Source: Ignavibacteriales bacterium
GTDB taxonomy: Bacteria > Bacteroidota > Ignavibacteria > Ignavibacteriales > Melioribacteraceae
DNA length: 64,000 bases
Direction of reading: 5' to 3'
Assembly: GCA_021740915.1 (NCBI GenBank)
Contig: JAIOYW010000010.1
Span: forward strand, 124,001-188,000
Shown here: positions 1-8,680 of the stretch, in pieces
Numbering within the stretch: position 1 is the first letter of the stretch
How the letters are laid out: every line of letters begins with the position of its first letter
The notes under the pieces: generated by a model
The model's input: the letters and a program-made list of their open reading frames with translations, nothing else
What the model was told of the DNA's origin: nothing
Databases searched by the model: none
Position numbers and translations under genes: made by a program

Positions 1-152
1 AGCGCTTCTTTTCCGGTCCATGTGTATGAACTTATCGAAAAAGGCGAAACAAACGGCAGATCAACAATAATAACCTCAATCAGATCGATCGCCGGTATTT
101 CGGAAGCTTCCCCCAAAACCCGCTGAAAATTGTCTTTCTTTAAATACTTCAT
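1..152 (-). CDS. Enolase-superfamily protein (MR/MLE type), N-terminal fragment
   Basis: Only the first 50 codons lie in the window; the gene runs off the left edge. The start is ATG at 152-150. After a basic leader, the translated segment I-D-L-I-E-V-I-I-V-D-L-P-F-V-S-P-F-S-I-S has the shape of the N-terminal capping domain of mandelate-racemase/muconate-lactonizing enzymes (an IE-x-LP-x-PF pattern as in MenC and dipeptide epimerases). No catalytic residue can be seen because the barrel domain is outside the window. It follows the PorV-like gene by about 52 nt on the same strand, so it is probably the last visible gene of the peptide-use operon; a dipeptide epimerase would fit that context, but MenC cannot be excluded. 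The leader before the domain is about 20 residues longer than usual, so the true start may lie further in (for example the TTG at residue 13). Confidence 0.5.
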   Translation of the reverse strand, partial: MKYLKKDNFQRVLGEASEIPAIDLIEVIIVDLPFVSPFSISSYTWTGKEA

Positions 153-204
153 CCCAGTGCGGAATTAAATAAAATGAATTCGTTCTCTCTTTGCCTGAAT
201 ATTC

Positions 205-1200
205 TCAGAACTTTACCCCAACCGATATCCTCTGTACATTCGGGAGAAGGTCATAAACTGAATAAGAATAATCAAAACTAAGCAGCGTCCCCGATAACGG
301 GAAATTTGTTCCTGCACCGAAACCAAACTTATCGTCATCATAGTTTATTCTGTAGCCGCCGCGCAAATAAATCCTGTCGAAAACAGAGATTTCAGTCCCG
401 ATATTAATCCTTTCAACATTATCGTTTGGATGCGTTACGTCCAACCCGCCTCTGACCTTCATAAAATCAGCCGTGTATAAATCCATTGCTATCCCTACCT
501 GAAAATGCAGCGGCAACGGAAACTCATCTGTCTGTAAACTTCCGGGAGCAAGCCGGCTTAGCGGCAGAGTTTGATCCTTGCTGTATGTGATATTCAAATC
601 AGGTCCTTCAAATTTCATATCTGGTCCGAAATTTGAAAAGCTCATGGCAATAATAAGGTTATTCATCCCCAGATTATATTGCGTTCCAACATCGAATGCA
701 AAACCATCTGCAACCTCATTCCATATTCTCTGGTAAACATATTTCGCGGTAATTCCAACCGAGAACATTTCCGTGAGTTTTCGTGAAAAAGAAACACCGA
801 AAAGATTATCGCTTGCATCAAAATAACCGCCAGTTCCGTTCGGCTGTGATTCGGTGGTAATTTCCATTTTCTCCGATGTGACCGATACCAGCCCGACAGT
901 AAACACTCCGATATCTTCCAGGTTGTATGCCACCGATACCGCACTGATATCGAAGAGATCGAACCATTTATGATACGAAAAATGAGCATCCCAGTTATTA
1001 ACATGGGCTAATCCTGCAGGATTCCAGAAAAAAGCCGAAGCATCATCTGCAAGCCCGATAAATGCACCACCCATTGCAACAGGTTTGGCGCCGATCGGAA
1101 TTTGCAGAAACTGCGCGCCGGCTGATCCAAGATTAGAATACTGTGCCAGGGCTGTCCCGGCAAAAATTATTATCAACAAAAAAAGCTTTTTCATTTTCAT
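205..1200 (-). CDS. PorV/PorQ-family outer-membrane protein
   Basis: 331-aa predicted outer-membrane beta-barrel protein. Residues 1-19 form a signal peptide ending in A-L-A before Gln20. The hallmark of the PorV/UPF0164 family is clear at about residues 43-65: MGGAF followed by LADDASA and WNPAGLA. The rest alternates in short amphipathic strands and ends in a phenylalanine, as outer-membrane barrels do. PorV-type proteins act in type IX secretion, where they shuttle cargo from the translocon to the attachment complex at the cell surface. The gene lies 23 nt downstream of a large secreted protein that has a T9SS-like C-terminus, and in the same operon as a TonB-dependent receptor, so a dedicated role in exporting or anchoring those neighbours is a reasonable inference. 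Confidence 0.8.
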   Translation of the reverse strand: MKMKKLFLLIIIFAGTALAQYSNLGSAGAQFLQIPIGAKPVAMGGAFIGLADDASAFFWNPAGLAHVNNWDAHFSYHKWFDLFDISAVSVAYNLEDIGVFTVGLVSVTSEKMEITTESQPNGTGGYFDASDNLFGVSFSRKLTEMFSVGITAKYVYQRIWNEVADGFAFDVGTQYNLGMNNLIIAMSFSNFGPDMKFEGPDLNITYSKDQTLPLSRLAPGSLQTDEFPLPLHFQVGIAMDLYTADFMKVRGGLDVTHPNDNVERINIGTEISVFDRIYLRGGYRINYDDDKFGFGAGTNFPLSGTLLSFDYSYSVYDLLPNVQRISVGVKF

Positions 1201-1223
1201 AGCTGTCTTTTTAAGTTTTTCAA

Positions 1224-4022
1224 TTACTTGATAATTGCAAATTTATCGAGATGTTCACCGGCACTCGATTTAACTGAATAAATGTAAATTCCCGGCGCCA
1301 CTTCCCTGCCTCCTTCCGCCCGCAAATCCCATGTCGCGGTGCCGGAAGTGGAAGCATGATAAATTGTCTTAATAAGATCTGCATCCATTGAGAATATGTA
1401 TATCGTACATTCCGGAGGCAAATTGATAAATTTAATCTGTCTTATCGGTTCACGGCGAAGCTCGCCATACTCAATCTCGTAGAGTGATGAAACAAGATAA
1501 GGATTCGGCACAACCTTTATTCCTGACAATTTACTCCGTATAATCTCATTGCTGACCACAGCATCCCTTACCTTAAAGGAAAACCTGTCCCTCAGAGTCG
1601 GGGCAAGAGGGAGCACTGTCTCAAGCGAGTAGATATTTCCGGGAGCAGGTGGATTTACAGAAGGGAAAGTAATCAGTCCTGTGATTCCGTCAAAAGTTAT
1701 TGTCGAAAGTGTAAAAAGGCTGTCCGCAGTTAGGATAACAGTGAGAGAAGAGTCCTTGACTTCAATCGAGATAAATCCTTTTCCATCAGGCAAAGTGCCT
1801 CTGCCTGTGGTAGTTATGAGGTATCTGTTTTTCACGACAGCAGTTTCATTCGAGACAGTAAAATTGATCTCAATATTGTCAGTTCCGCCAACTTTCGATT
1901 GATTCTGAATAATATCAGGCGGATTCATCTCAAAAATAACGCCGTCGCTTGTAGCCTGAGGTTTTCCAAAAAGAAATGCATGAGGTGCAATAACAGTATC
2001 TATCCCGTTCCTCAATGTGTATGAAGAAAACTCCAGTAAAATTCTGTCGCCGGCTTTTGGCAATAATTCTGCGGGTGTGTTTGCGCTATCGAATAATTTT
2101 ACCTTCATCCCTGAATTTATTGTATAAACCTGATTGGGATTGGTGAATATATAGCTCGAATTTTCTTTGATGTTATCTCCGGTAGTCAGGTTGACAAGGT
2201 CAAACTTAGTCGGACTTTTGAAATAAACGCCGTAATTTTCGGGCTTTGTTTTCGATGAATCCGTTATTACCGCAGATACCTTCGTTCCGGGCGCTCCGGA
2301 TGAATTCCGCTGAGTGTAATTAAATCCTAAGGTATATTCATTGCCTGCAAGCTGTGAATCATCATAAGGGGTTATCTTTAGCTCATAATTACTGATCCCG
2401 GAACCTGTTTGGGATATATCGTAAGCGCTTACAGGAGTTCTGCCGATAGAAACAGAATTAGGAGTAAGTATAGCCATATTAACTGCATCAGTGTTTTTAC
2501 CCAGAGGAGCTTCCAGGCTTTCGACAGTGCTGTCCCCGCGGTCATAAGATGTAACAGAATACCAGTACTCAAATCCGTTCGTAACAGTGTTGTCCGTAAA
2601 ACTGTACTGAAGTCCCCTGTCAATGCCGATCTCGTTCCTCACATCAAAATCAGCAAGCAATTTCCAGTTTACTCCATTATCGATTGAGCGATAAAGCCTG
2701 TAACCTTCAAAATCATACTGCCCTGAAAAATTATCTTTCGATTTCTCAGCCGCATCATCCCAGGAAAGGATATTATATCCGTCACCGGAAAATCCGCTTA
2801 ACCGGGGTGTTGCCGGCGGTTTACTCAGTTCGAAATCGAGTTCAACAACCCTCTGTGCATTCGCAAGATACTCATACAGTTCTTCAAGAGTTTCACCTGC
2901 GACAATCGCGGTAAGAAAACTTAGTGTATCACCTATATTTAGGGTATAAGGACCCGAAGCAATATTTGCAAGAAGGTCTGCACCCGATGCAGGTATTGTT
3001 GCCGGATCATCATAATGCAGATTTGTATTATTTCCAATATGAAAATACTTGGGACCCAAGGTGGAATTATACAGATTTGGGCTTGAGGACATTATATAAT
3101 ACTGTAATGAGTCAACATCGCGGTCATCATTATAAAGATTATAATGCATATCGGTAATACCCGCTTCAGCTCCATTGATCTGAGGAGTTTTCAGAAAAGT
3201 AATTCCTATCAGTCCTGTGCTGGGGTCGGGCCATTCCGATGTCTGACCATCATCAAAAAAGTAAACAAAGTTATTCTGTTTATCGAATTCTATTCTGTCA
3301 TCTTCATACTCCGCGACTCCGCCGCTGACATCACCAATATCAATATCGCAGTAGAGGTTAAAGTACAAATCAGTCAGATTGCGCCTTCCGTCATTGACGA
3401 TCTCATATTTGAAGAAAAGCAGGTTATGTGCAAATTTAAGTCCGTAAGCATATCCGGTCTGAATAACTTTTATTCCCAATACTTCCCTGTTATTCATTGA
3501 GTCAGAATACACACAATAACTATCCTGATCAGATTTGAATACAGGATTGCCATTCGCATCCTTAACAGGCCAGCCATTGACAGGATGCCAGGTAAGAGGA
3601 TTATCGCTGAACGCAATTCTCGAGCCCTGATTATTATGGTAGCCGCCAACAGCTTCCCATTCCTCATTTGTAGTGTATCTGCCCTGCACCACATTATTTG
3701 GAATGCCCACCATTGGATTTATCCTGTATATATAATGTCTTGCGCTGTTAATAGGAAATTCGCCGGAAGGTCCCTGCGAAAGCCTTCTGGGATAAAGTTT
3801 ACCCCTGTTCTCGAAAAAGAGTCCAATATTGCTCGCATTATGGGTTCCGCCAGCGCGGTCAATTATCGTATTCTCTTTATTCAAAAGGAAATCCCTGCTG
3901 TCAGGATTATTCTTATACTTGTCCTGGGCAATAGTCTGAACTGAAAGCAAAACAATAAAAACAAAGGCTAATAGCCTGAAAAGTCCCGCAGCAGATCCGG
4001 TGGCATAACTTTTATGCTTCAT
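1224..4022 (-). CDS. Large secreted protein with fibronectin III-like region and T9SS C-terminal domain
   Basis: About 932 aa from the ATG at 4022; an in-frame ATG at 4052 would add ten polar residues in front of the signal peptide, so the inner start is preferred. The N-terminus (MKHKSYATG, then a hydrophobic stretch ending T-I-A-Q) is a signal peptide. A fibronectin III-like segment lies near the middle (P-P-A-T-P-R-L-S-G-F to Y-S-V-T-S-Y-D-R-G). The last 90 residues run from V-V-P-N-P-Y through A-P-G-I-Y-I-Y-S-V to K-F-A-I-I-K, the layout of gliding/T9SS sorting domains. No catalytic motif was recognised. It sits between the TonB receptor and the PorV-like gene, so it is likely a surface-exposed partner of the receptor, comparable in position to the lipoprotein partners of TonB receptors in polysaccharide loci. 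The function is unknown. Confidence 0.75.
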   Translation of the reverse strand: MKHKSYATGSAAGLFRLLAFVFIVLLSVQTIAQDKYKNNPDSRDFLLNKENTIIDRAGGTHNASNIGLFFENRGKLYPRRLSQGPSGEFPINSARHYIYRINPMVGIPNNVVQGRYTTNEEWEAVGGYHNNQGSRIAFSDNPLTWHPVNGWPVKDANGNPVFKSDQDSYCVYSDSMNNREVLGIKVIQTGYAYGLKFAHNLLFFKYEIVNDGRRNLTDLYFNLYCDIDIGDVSGGVAEYEDDRIEFDKQNNFVYFFDDGQTSEWPDPSTGLIGITFLKTPQINGAEAGITDMHYNLYNDDRDVDSLQYYIMSSSPNLYNSTLGPKYFHIGNNTNLHYDDPATIPASGADLLANIASGPYTLNIGDTLSFLTAIVAGETLEELYEYLANAQRVVELDFELSKPPATPRLSGFSGDGYNILSWDDAAEKSKDNFSGQYDFEGYRLYRSIDNGVNWKLLADFDVRNEIGIDRGLQYSFTDNTVTNGFEYWYSVTSYDRGDSTVESLEAPLGKNTDAVNMAILTPNSVSIGRTPVSAYDISQTGSGISNYELKITPYDDSQLAGNEYTLGFNYTQRNSSGAPGTKVSAVITDSSKTKPENYGVYFKSPTKFDLVNLTTGDNIKENSSYIFTNPNQVYTINSGMKVKLFDSANTPAELLPKAGDRILLEFSSYTLRNGIDTVIAPHAFLFGKPQATSDGVIFEMNPPDIIQNQSKVGGTDNIEINFTVSNETAVVKNRYLITTTGRGTLPDGKGFISIEVKDSSLTVILTADSLFTLSTITFDGITGLITFPSVNPPAPGNIYSLETVLPLAPTLRDRFSFKVRDAVVSNEIIRSKLSGIKVVPNPYLVSSLYEIEYGELRREPIRQIKFINLPPECTIYIFSMDADLIKTIYHASTSGTATWDLRAEGGREVAPGIYIYSVKSSAGEHLDKFAIIK

Positions 4023-4086
4023 TTTATTTCTGCCTGAATCTTGTATTTTCATAATTTTCGCTTATGCTGTTTAATTAATCACATTT

Positions 4087-6543
4087 CTAAAATTTAATGC
4101 TGGTTCCCAGCCTGATTGTTCTCGGCGCTCCATAATTCGAAGGATCGCGCATATATTCATCACTGTAATTGCCTGTAAGAGTGAAATCAGGATCACCGGT
4201 ATCGGGATAAACATAGAGTACATTCTTATGATCTGTAACGTTGAATATTTCTGCAAACAATCTTATTCTCATCCTTTTGGTAACATAAAATTCTTTCCCG
4301 ATCATCAGATCAAGCGAATATGTGGAAGGTGACCGGAGTGAATTCCTTTCAACAAATCCCACATCCCTGCCTGAAGGTGTATATGGATAACCTGAACCGT
4401 ATTTGAAAATAAGACTGAAATCCATATCCTCGAATACTCTTTTTCCGAAAACTTCCGGACCTTTTTCTTCAGGAATTACAAATGTAAATGTCGAGTTAAA
4501 TACATGTGTTTTATCGAAATCAAGATAATAGAGCTGAGTCGATTCCTGAGTTCCGGGATACTGTTCTGTTTCCGATGAAGCGCTGCCTTTTGCAACTGAA
4601 TACGTATAAGTGAGCCCGCCCGAAAAATATCTGTCCTGTCTGATATCAAGATTTATTTCAAATCCTTTGATATTGGCATAATCCTCATTCACATAAACGG
4701 TGTAACCGACATATCTGCCTTCAAAATATGGGAAAGAATATCTGGTCCCGATTAGTCCTGTAACATCTTTATAGTAAGCTGCAACTTTAACTCCAACCCT
4801 ATCGTCAAACTGGTGGGCAACGCCAACTTCGTAAGCTATTGTCCTCTGTGCATCAAGATTCGCCTGTCCAAAAAGAGGTTCCCGCACATTCAGATCATAC
4901 TGCTGATTCTCGAAAAGAAACTGGAAATCCGGATTCTGGAAAAAATGACCATACGAAAAGTGAAGTTTAGTTCTGTCTGAGATCGGATGTGCTATACCTA
5001 CCCTCGGACTTAACTGCTGCCTGGATTTAACCTTTATTATTGAATTCGGATCAAGAGGGTTGCTCCGGAATTCTGCATTTGCATTCATATAATCAAATCT
5101 GAGACCAAGATTGATAACGAGATTTTCAAGCTCAATTTTATCCTGAACGTAAACTGCCGCTTCAAAAGGACGGCTGGAATAATTATTCAGATATGGAGCA
5201 GTTCTTTTCGGACCATAGATGCTGAAAAGTCTCAGATCGTGACTCTTATACTGGAGTCCGAATTTTGTCTCATTCATTTTATTGGCTTGCCAGACAGCAT
5301 CAAATTTAATATCCATTGTTTTTGTCCGGCTGTCTATTATCTCTTCCGGATCGGATAGTGAAAGAAATTCAAATCCATTCCCATAGTCGGAGAAATATGT
5401 TTCCTCAGCAATCGGAACATAAAGGGATGTGTCTTTCTCCAATCCTTTATAATATCCCTGATCGAAATAGGATGCCCTCAGATCATAGAAAAAGTTACTG
5501 CCAATAGTATGAGTGAGAGTTGCTGTTGTCTGCCAGCTATCGCTTTTATAACGATAATACTGCTCAGGTATATATTTATAGGTGTGATTATAGCTCTGCC
5601 TTTTATCCTTATTGCCTCTCGTGGAAAGAGCGATTCTCATATCCGGAATAGATACAAGACTCAATTTGCCGAAGACAGTATAATTTTTATTATATCCGAA
5701 TGGCAGATAGCTTCCCCTGTTGTCAACTTCTGCAGAAGTGAAAAATCTCAGCTTCCCTGGAATAATGGGACCTTCGATGCTTCCGTTTACTCTGTTTTCA
5801 TGCAGATTCGTGTATCGGTCGAGTCCAAACTCGGAGGTCCTGCCCTCAAGTTTACCGCTGAAAACATCGCCGCCGTCCCGTGTAACAATGTTTACAACAC
5901 CGCTGAGTGCGTTGCCGTATTCAGCATTAAAAGCCCCGCTTAAAAGACTCATTTCCTGAATTGCATCATTATTTATCTGTGTGGCAAGTCCGCCGAGAAG
6001 AGGATCTTTTACATACATCCCGTCAATCATATAAGCAACTTCGTTCGACCTTCCGCCTCTTATATGAAGATTTGAACCGCTGCCGACAACACCAGCCTGA
6101 AGGGCTAATAACTCGGTAAAAGTGGCAACCGGCAATGCTTCAATTTTTTCTCTTGAAATAACTGATTTACTGCTCGTAAGGTCACGCTGAATAAGAGGAG
6201 TTTTTGCCGTAACAACTACTTCGTCAACTTTGATTGTCTCGCCTATCAGTCTGAAATCTATCAAAGTTGTCTGGTCAACAACTATCCTTACTTCGTTCAG
6301 TATATTCGGCTGATAGCCCAAATAACTCACTTTAACAGAGTAAATTCCGGGAGGAATATTCAAAATAGCATAATTACCGTCAAGGTCTGCCGCTGAACCA
6401 AGTGTAGTCCCGATAATCATAACATTCGCACCGACAAGAGCTTCACCGGTTGTAGCATCGGTGACTTTACCGGCAAGTTTTCCGGTAACTCCTGCCTGAA
6501 TGCATATTTGTAAAAACAATATTAATACTAAAAACTTTTTCAT
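4087..6543 (-). CDS. TonB-dependent receptor with carboxypeptidase-regulatory-like domain
   Basis: 818-aa outer-membrane active transporter. A signal peptide (residues 1-17) is followed by a carboxypeptidase regulatory-like beta-sandwich (about 20-105, with G-K-V-T-D-A-T-T-G-E-A-L-V-G-A-N-V), a TonB-box-like KVDEVVVTA, a plug domain (about 115-225, with LHIRGGRSNEVAYMIDGM and GVVNIVTRDGGD) and a 22-strand-type barrel ending I-R-L-G-T-S-I-K-F. This is the SusC-like/CirA-like layout common in Bacteroidota. The receptor would import a substrate too large for porins at the expense of the proton gradient through TonB. Its neighbours (RpiR regulator upstream, T9SS protein and PorV-like protein downstream, peptidases further upstream) suggest a peptide-type substrate, but the substrate cannot be read from the sequence. 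Confidence 0.9.
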   Translation of the reverse strand: MKKFLVLILFLQICIQAGVTGKLAGKVTDATTGEALVGANVMIIGTTLGSAADLDGNYAILNIPPGIYSVKVSYLGYQPNILNEVRIVVDQTTLIDFRLIGETIKVDEVVVTAKTPLIQRDLTSSKSVISREKIEALPVATFTELLALQAGVVGSGSNLHIRGGRSNEVAYMIDGMYVKDPLLGGLATQINNDAIQEMSLLSGAFNAEYGNALSGVVNIVTRDGGDVFSGKLEGRTSEFGLDRYTNLHENRVNGSIEGPIIPGKLRFFTSAEVDNRGSYLPFGYNKNYTVFGKLSLVSIPDMRIALSTRGNKDKRQSYNHTYKYIPEQYYRYKSDSWQTTATLTHTIGSNFFYDLRASYFDQGYYKGLEKDTSLYVPIAEETYFSDYGNGFEFLSLSDPEEIIDSRTKTMDIKFDAVWQANKMNETKFGLQYKSHDLRLFSIYGPKRTAPYLNNYSSRPFEAAVYVQDKIELENLVINLGLRFDYMNANAEFRSNPLDPNSIIKVKSRQQLSPRVGIAHPISDRTKLHFSYGHFFQNPDFQFLFENQQYDLNVREPLFGQANLDAQRTIAYEVGVAHQFDDRVGVKVAAYYKDVTGLIGTRYSFPYFEGRYVGYTVYVNEDYANIKGFEINLDIRQDRYFSGGLTYTYSVAKGSASSETEQYPGTQESTQLYYLDFDKTHVFNSTFTFVIPEEKGPEVFGKRVFEDMDFSLIFKYGSGYPYTPSGRDVGFVERNSLRSPSTYSLDLMIGKEFYVTKRMRIRLFAEIFNVTDHKNVLYVYPDTGDPDFTLTGNYSDEYMRDPSNYGAPRTIRLGTSIKF

Positions 6544-6622
6544 AACCGTTCACTTGTTTAGTGAAATAATTTTTCCGGCACCCATTTTCGCCTTAACTGG
6601 TCAGGATGCCCTGAATTTAATA

Positions 6623-7480
6623 CTATGTATTAGCCTCAACCTGTTCATAAAAGCTTTTAACTTTCGACTTATTCCTGACAGCAACTTCTGTTGCAATCGC
6701 ATTGATCAGCACAGAAATCGCCGCAAATGAATTTGTATAAAGCAGATTTTTCGATTTTACAACCAGCGTACTGCTTGAATAAAAACTCGCAGGCGCTGAT
6801 GATTTATTCGTTATTGAAATTACTTTGATTTTTTTTTCATGGCAAAATTTCGCCAAATCGATTGTTTCCTGAGAATATGGCGGGAAGGAAAAAATTATCA
6901 GCAGGTCATTCTCCCCAAGAAACATCGCCTGTTCATAAAATAACAGCGAATCCCTCCTGAAACTGGCAGAATTAACAGCAACCTGATTTAACTGATAAGA
7001 TAAAATCTCAGCGAGCAGGAATGAAATACCCAACCCGGCAGTGAAAACCCGGTCAGCAGATAATATTGAAGTCAGGGTATCGTTAAAACTTTCGCGGTTC
7101 ATGACTGCAAGTGTCTCATTAATATTCCGGATATCCGTTTCAGCAACAATCTTCAGGGTATCGTCCTGTATGTTGCTGCTGTCTATCAGGGAAAAGAATT
7201 CCTTGTTGTTTATCTGATCCTGCAGCGATTCAGCTATTTTCTCCCGTAGATCGGCGTAACCTTTGAAACCAATTTTTTTCGACAACCGCACAATAGAGGC
7301 TACGCTCGAAGATGATTTTGCCGATACTTCCTGAATACTCATAAATGGAATATCATTTATATACTCGAGGAAATATTCAGCCAGCTTTTTCTGATTGGAG
7401 GGAAGCTGCTTATGAGTAGCATGAATAATCTGTCTTAATTCGGAGTAAGTAAACAATTTTTTATTCTTTTTGCTCTGCAT
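6623..7480 (-). CDS. MurR/RpiR-family transcriptional regulator
   Basis: 285-aa regulator. The N-terminal RpiR-type helix-turn-helix spans about residues 12-85, with the recognition region S-I-Q-E-V-S-A-K-S-S-S-S-V-A-S-I-V-R-L-S. The C-terminal half (about 125-250) is a SIS sugar-isomerase-like domain: V-F-T-A-G-L-G-I-S, later L-L-I-I-F-S-F-P-P-Y-S and V-I-S-I-T-N. Members of this family usually bind a phosphorylated sugar or amino-sugar in the SIS domain and switch a neighbouring catabolic operon. The gene sits mid-operon, 53 nt downstream of a T9SS protein and 79 nt upstream of the TonB receptor, so it probably regulates this locus. The ligand is not predictable. A muropeptide-derived sugar would link it to the enolase-family and peptidase genes, but that is inference. 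Confidence 0.88.
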   Translation of the reverse strand: MQSKKNKKLFTYSELRQIIHATHKQLPSNQKKLAEYFLEYINDIPFMSIQEVSAKSSSSVASIVRLSKKIGFKGYADLREKIAESLQDQINNKEFFSLIDSSNIQDDTLKIVAETDIRNINETLAVMNRESFNDTLTSILSADRVFTAGLGISFLLAEILSYQLNQVAVNSASFRRDSLLFYEQAMFLGENDLLIIFSFPPYSQETIDLAKFCHEKKIKVISITNKSSAPASFYSSSTLVVKSKNLLYTNSFAAISVLINAIATEVAVRNKSKVKSFYEQVEANT

Positions 7481-7533
7481 TTTCTTATAAATGCCGGGGC
7501 TTTCTGCTGCTGCCCCGGCTCAATACTTGAGAA

Positions 7534-8637
7534 TTATTTTGAAAGAAGCATCTTGTTCATAGTTGTGAAACCCGGAGTCTCCATCTGATAAAAATAAACA
7601 CCGCTTGAGAGATTTCCGGCATTGAAGCTGACCTGATGATATCCGGCGTTCTGAACATCATTTACCAACGAGGCTACCTGTTTACCAAGAACATCATATA
7701 CTTTTATCGAGACAAAACTTTGTTCAGGTAATTCGTAGGCGATTACTGTACTGGGATTGAACGGATTCGGGTAATTCTGATGCAGTGAATAGCCAGTCGG
7801 CATAGCATCGCCTTTGGAATTAACCGAAGTGATCAGATCAAAAGCGGCTCCTGCGAGATCAAGATTGGCACGCATTTCAGTTTCAGATGTTGCATGTGCA
7901 ATTGCAAAATACATTACAACCGAGTCGCCGGGAGCAACTGTAACAGGATTTTTTGCGAACATCCCGACTCCGCCATCGCCGCCGGTCTGCAAGCTGTGAT
8001 CAGCAGCCGGAGTGGTAAGCCAGGTATAATAATCTGAATCAACCTGATATCCATCATACCAGTCAATTGATTTTGAACTGTACAGATTTTCACCAAGCAT
8101 CTGATAACCAACGTAGGAATTTGTAGTGGAAGCCATCAGCAGATTCGCAGCCAGATCGCAGGTCAGAAGTTCATTCCCATAAACTCCATCCAATTGCGGG
8201 ATCATTTCCAGCCCGACAATTGCATCGAAAGCCGCAGTCTCAGTGCTTTTTACAACACTTTTAACAATAACGTATCCCTGACCACTCCATCCATAAATAT
8301 ATAGTTTGGAAATAACATTTGGAGGTACCGGAGGGCTGTTATAGTTATTATTTGTCGATCCGTATGCGGTAAAATCAGCAAATGGTGAGGTTATAAGCAT
8401 AGCAACTTCTTCAGTTTCACCGTCATTATAATAATCGAATACTTCATTTGCACTCTTTGCGACAAGAATACTGCTCCTGTCAATCTGCCTCGTGTTTGCA
8501 TCCGGTGCCAATACCCTTATCCTGCCGTAATCACTCAGGTTAATGGCTATTTTGCCGGTTTCAAACGCTGCCTGACCGAAATTATCGATTGCGAAAAACA
8601 AGCTTATCAATAAAAAAACAGTCATTTTTTGTTTCAT
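7534..8637 (-). CDS. Secreted protein with T9SS type A sorting domain
   Basis: 367 aa. A signal peptide (residues 1-22, ending in F-G-Q-A) precedes about 250 residues of mostly beta-rich sequence with no motif I recognise. Residues about 285-367 are a textbook type A sorting domain: Y-S-L-H-Q-N-Y-P-N-P-F-N-P-S-T, then S-I-K-V-Y-D-V-L-G-K, L-S-S-G-V-Y-F-Y and a basic end M-N-K-M-L-L-S-K. The NPFNPST signature is typical of Ignavibacteria and relatives. The protein should be exported by Sec and then by the T9SS. It lies 43 nt downstream of the YfcC-type transporter gene and upstream of the RpiR regulator, within the peptide locus. It may be a surface binding protein or a divergent hydrolase; no catalytic residues were identified. 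Confidence 0.85.
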   Translation of the reverse strand: MKQKMTVFLLISLFFAIDNFGQAAFETGKIAINLSDYGRIRVLAPDANTRQIDRSSILVAKSANEVFDYYNDGETEEVAMLITSPFADFTAYGSTNNNYNSPPVPPNVISKLYIYGWSGQGYVIVKSVVKSTETAAFDAIVGLEMIPQLDGVYGNELLTCDLAANLLMASTTNSYVGYQMLGENLYSSKSIDWYDGYQVDSDYYTWLTTPAADHSLQTGGDGGVGMFAKNPVTVAPGDSVVMYFAIAHATSETEMRANLDLAGAAFDLITSVNSKGDAMPTGYSLHQNYPNPFNPSTVIAYELPEQSFVSIKVYDVLGKQVASLVNDVQNAGYHQVSFNAGNLSSGVYFYQMETPGFTTMNKMLLSK

Positions 8638-8680
8638 AACTTCTCCTATTAATTAATTAAAATGAATTGATTTCATATCA

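Noticed and set aside
1-126. Plus-strand frame ending at 127 as the end of a gene
   Set aside because: It is open from the window edge to TGA and looked briefly protein-like, but the minus strand frame with an ATG and an enolase-type N-terminus continues the operon; the plus frame would be convergent with no supporting context.
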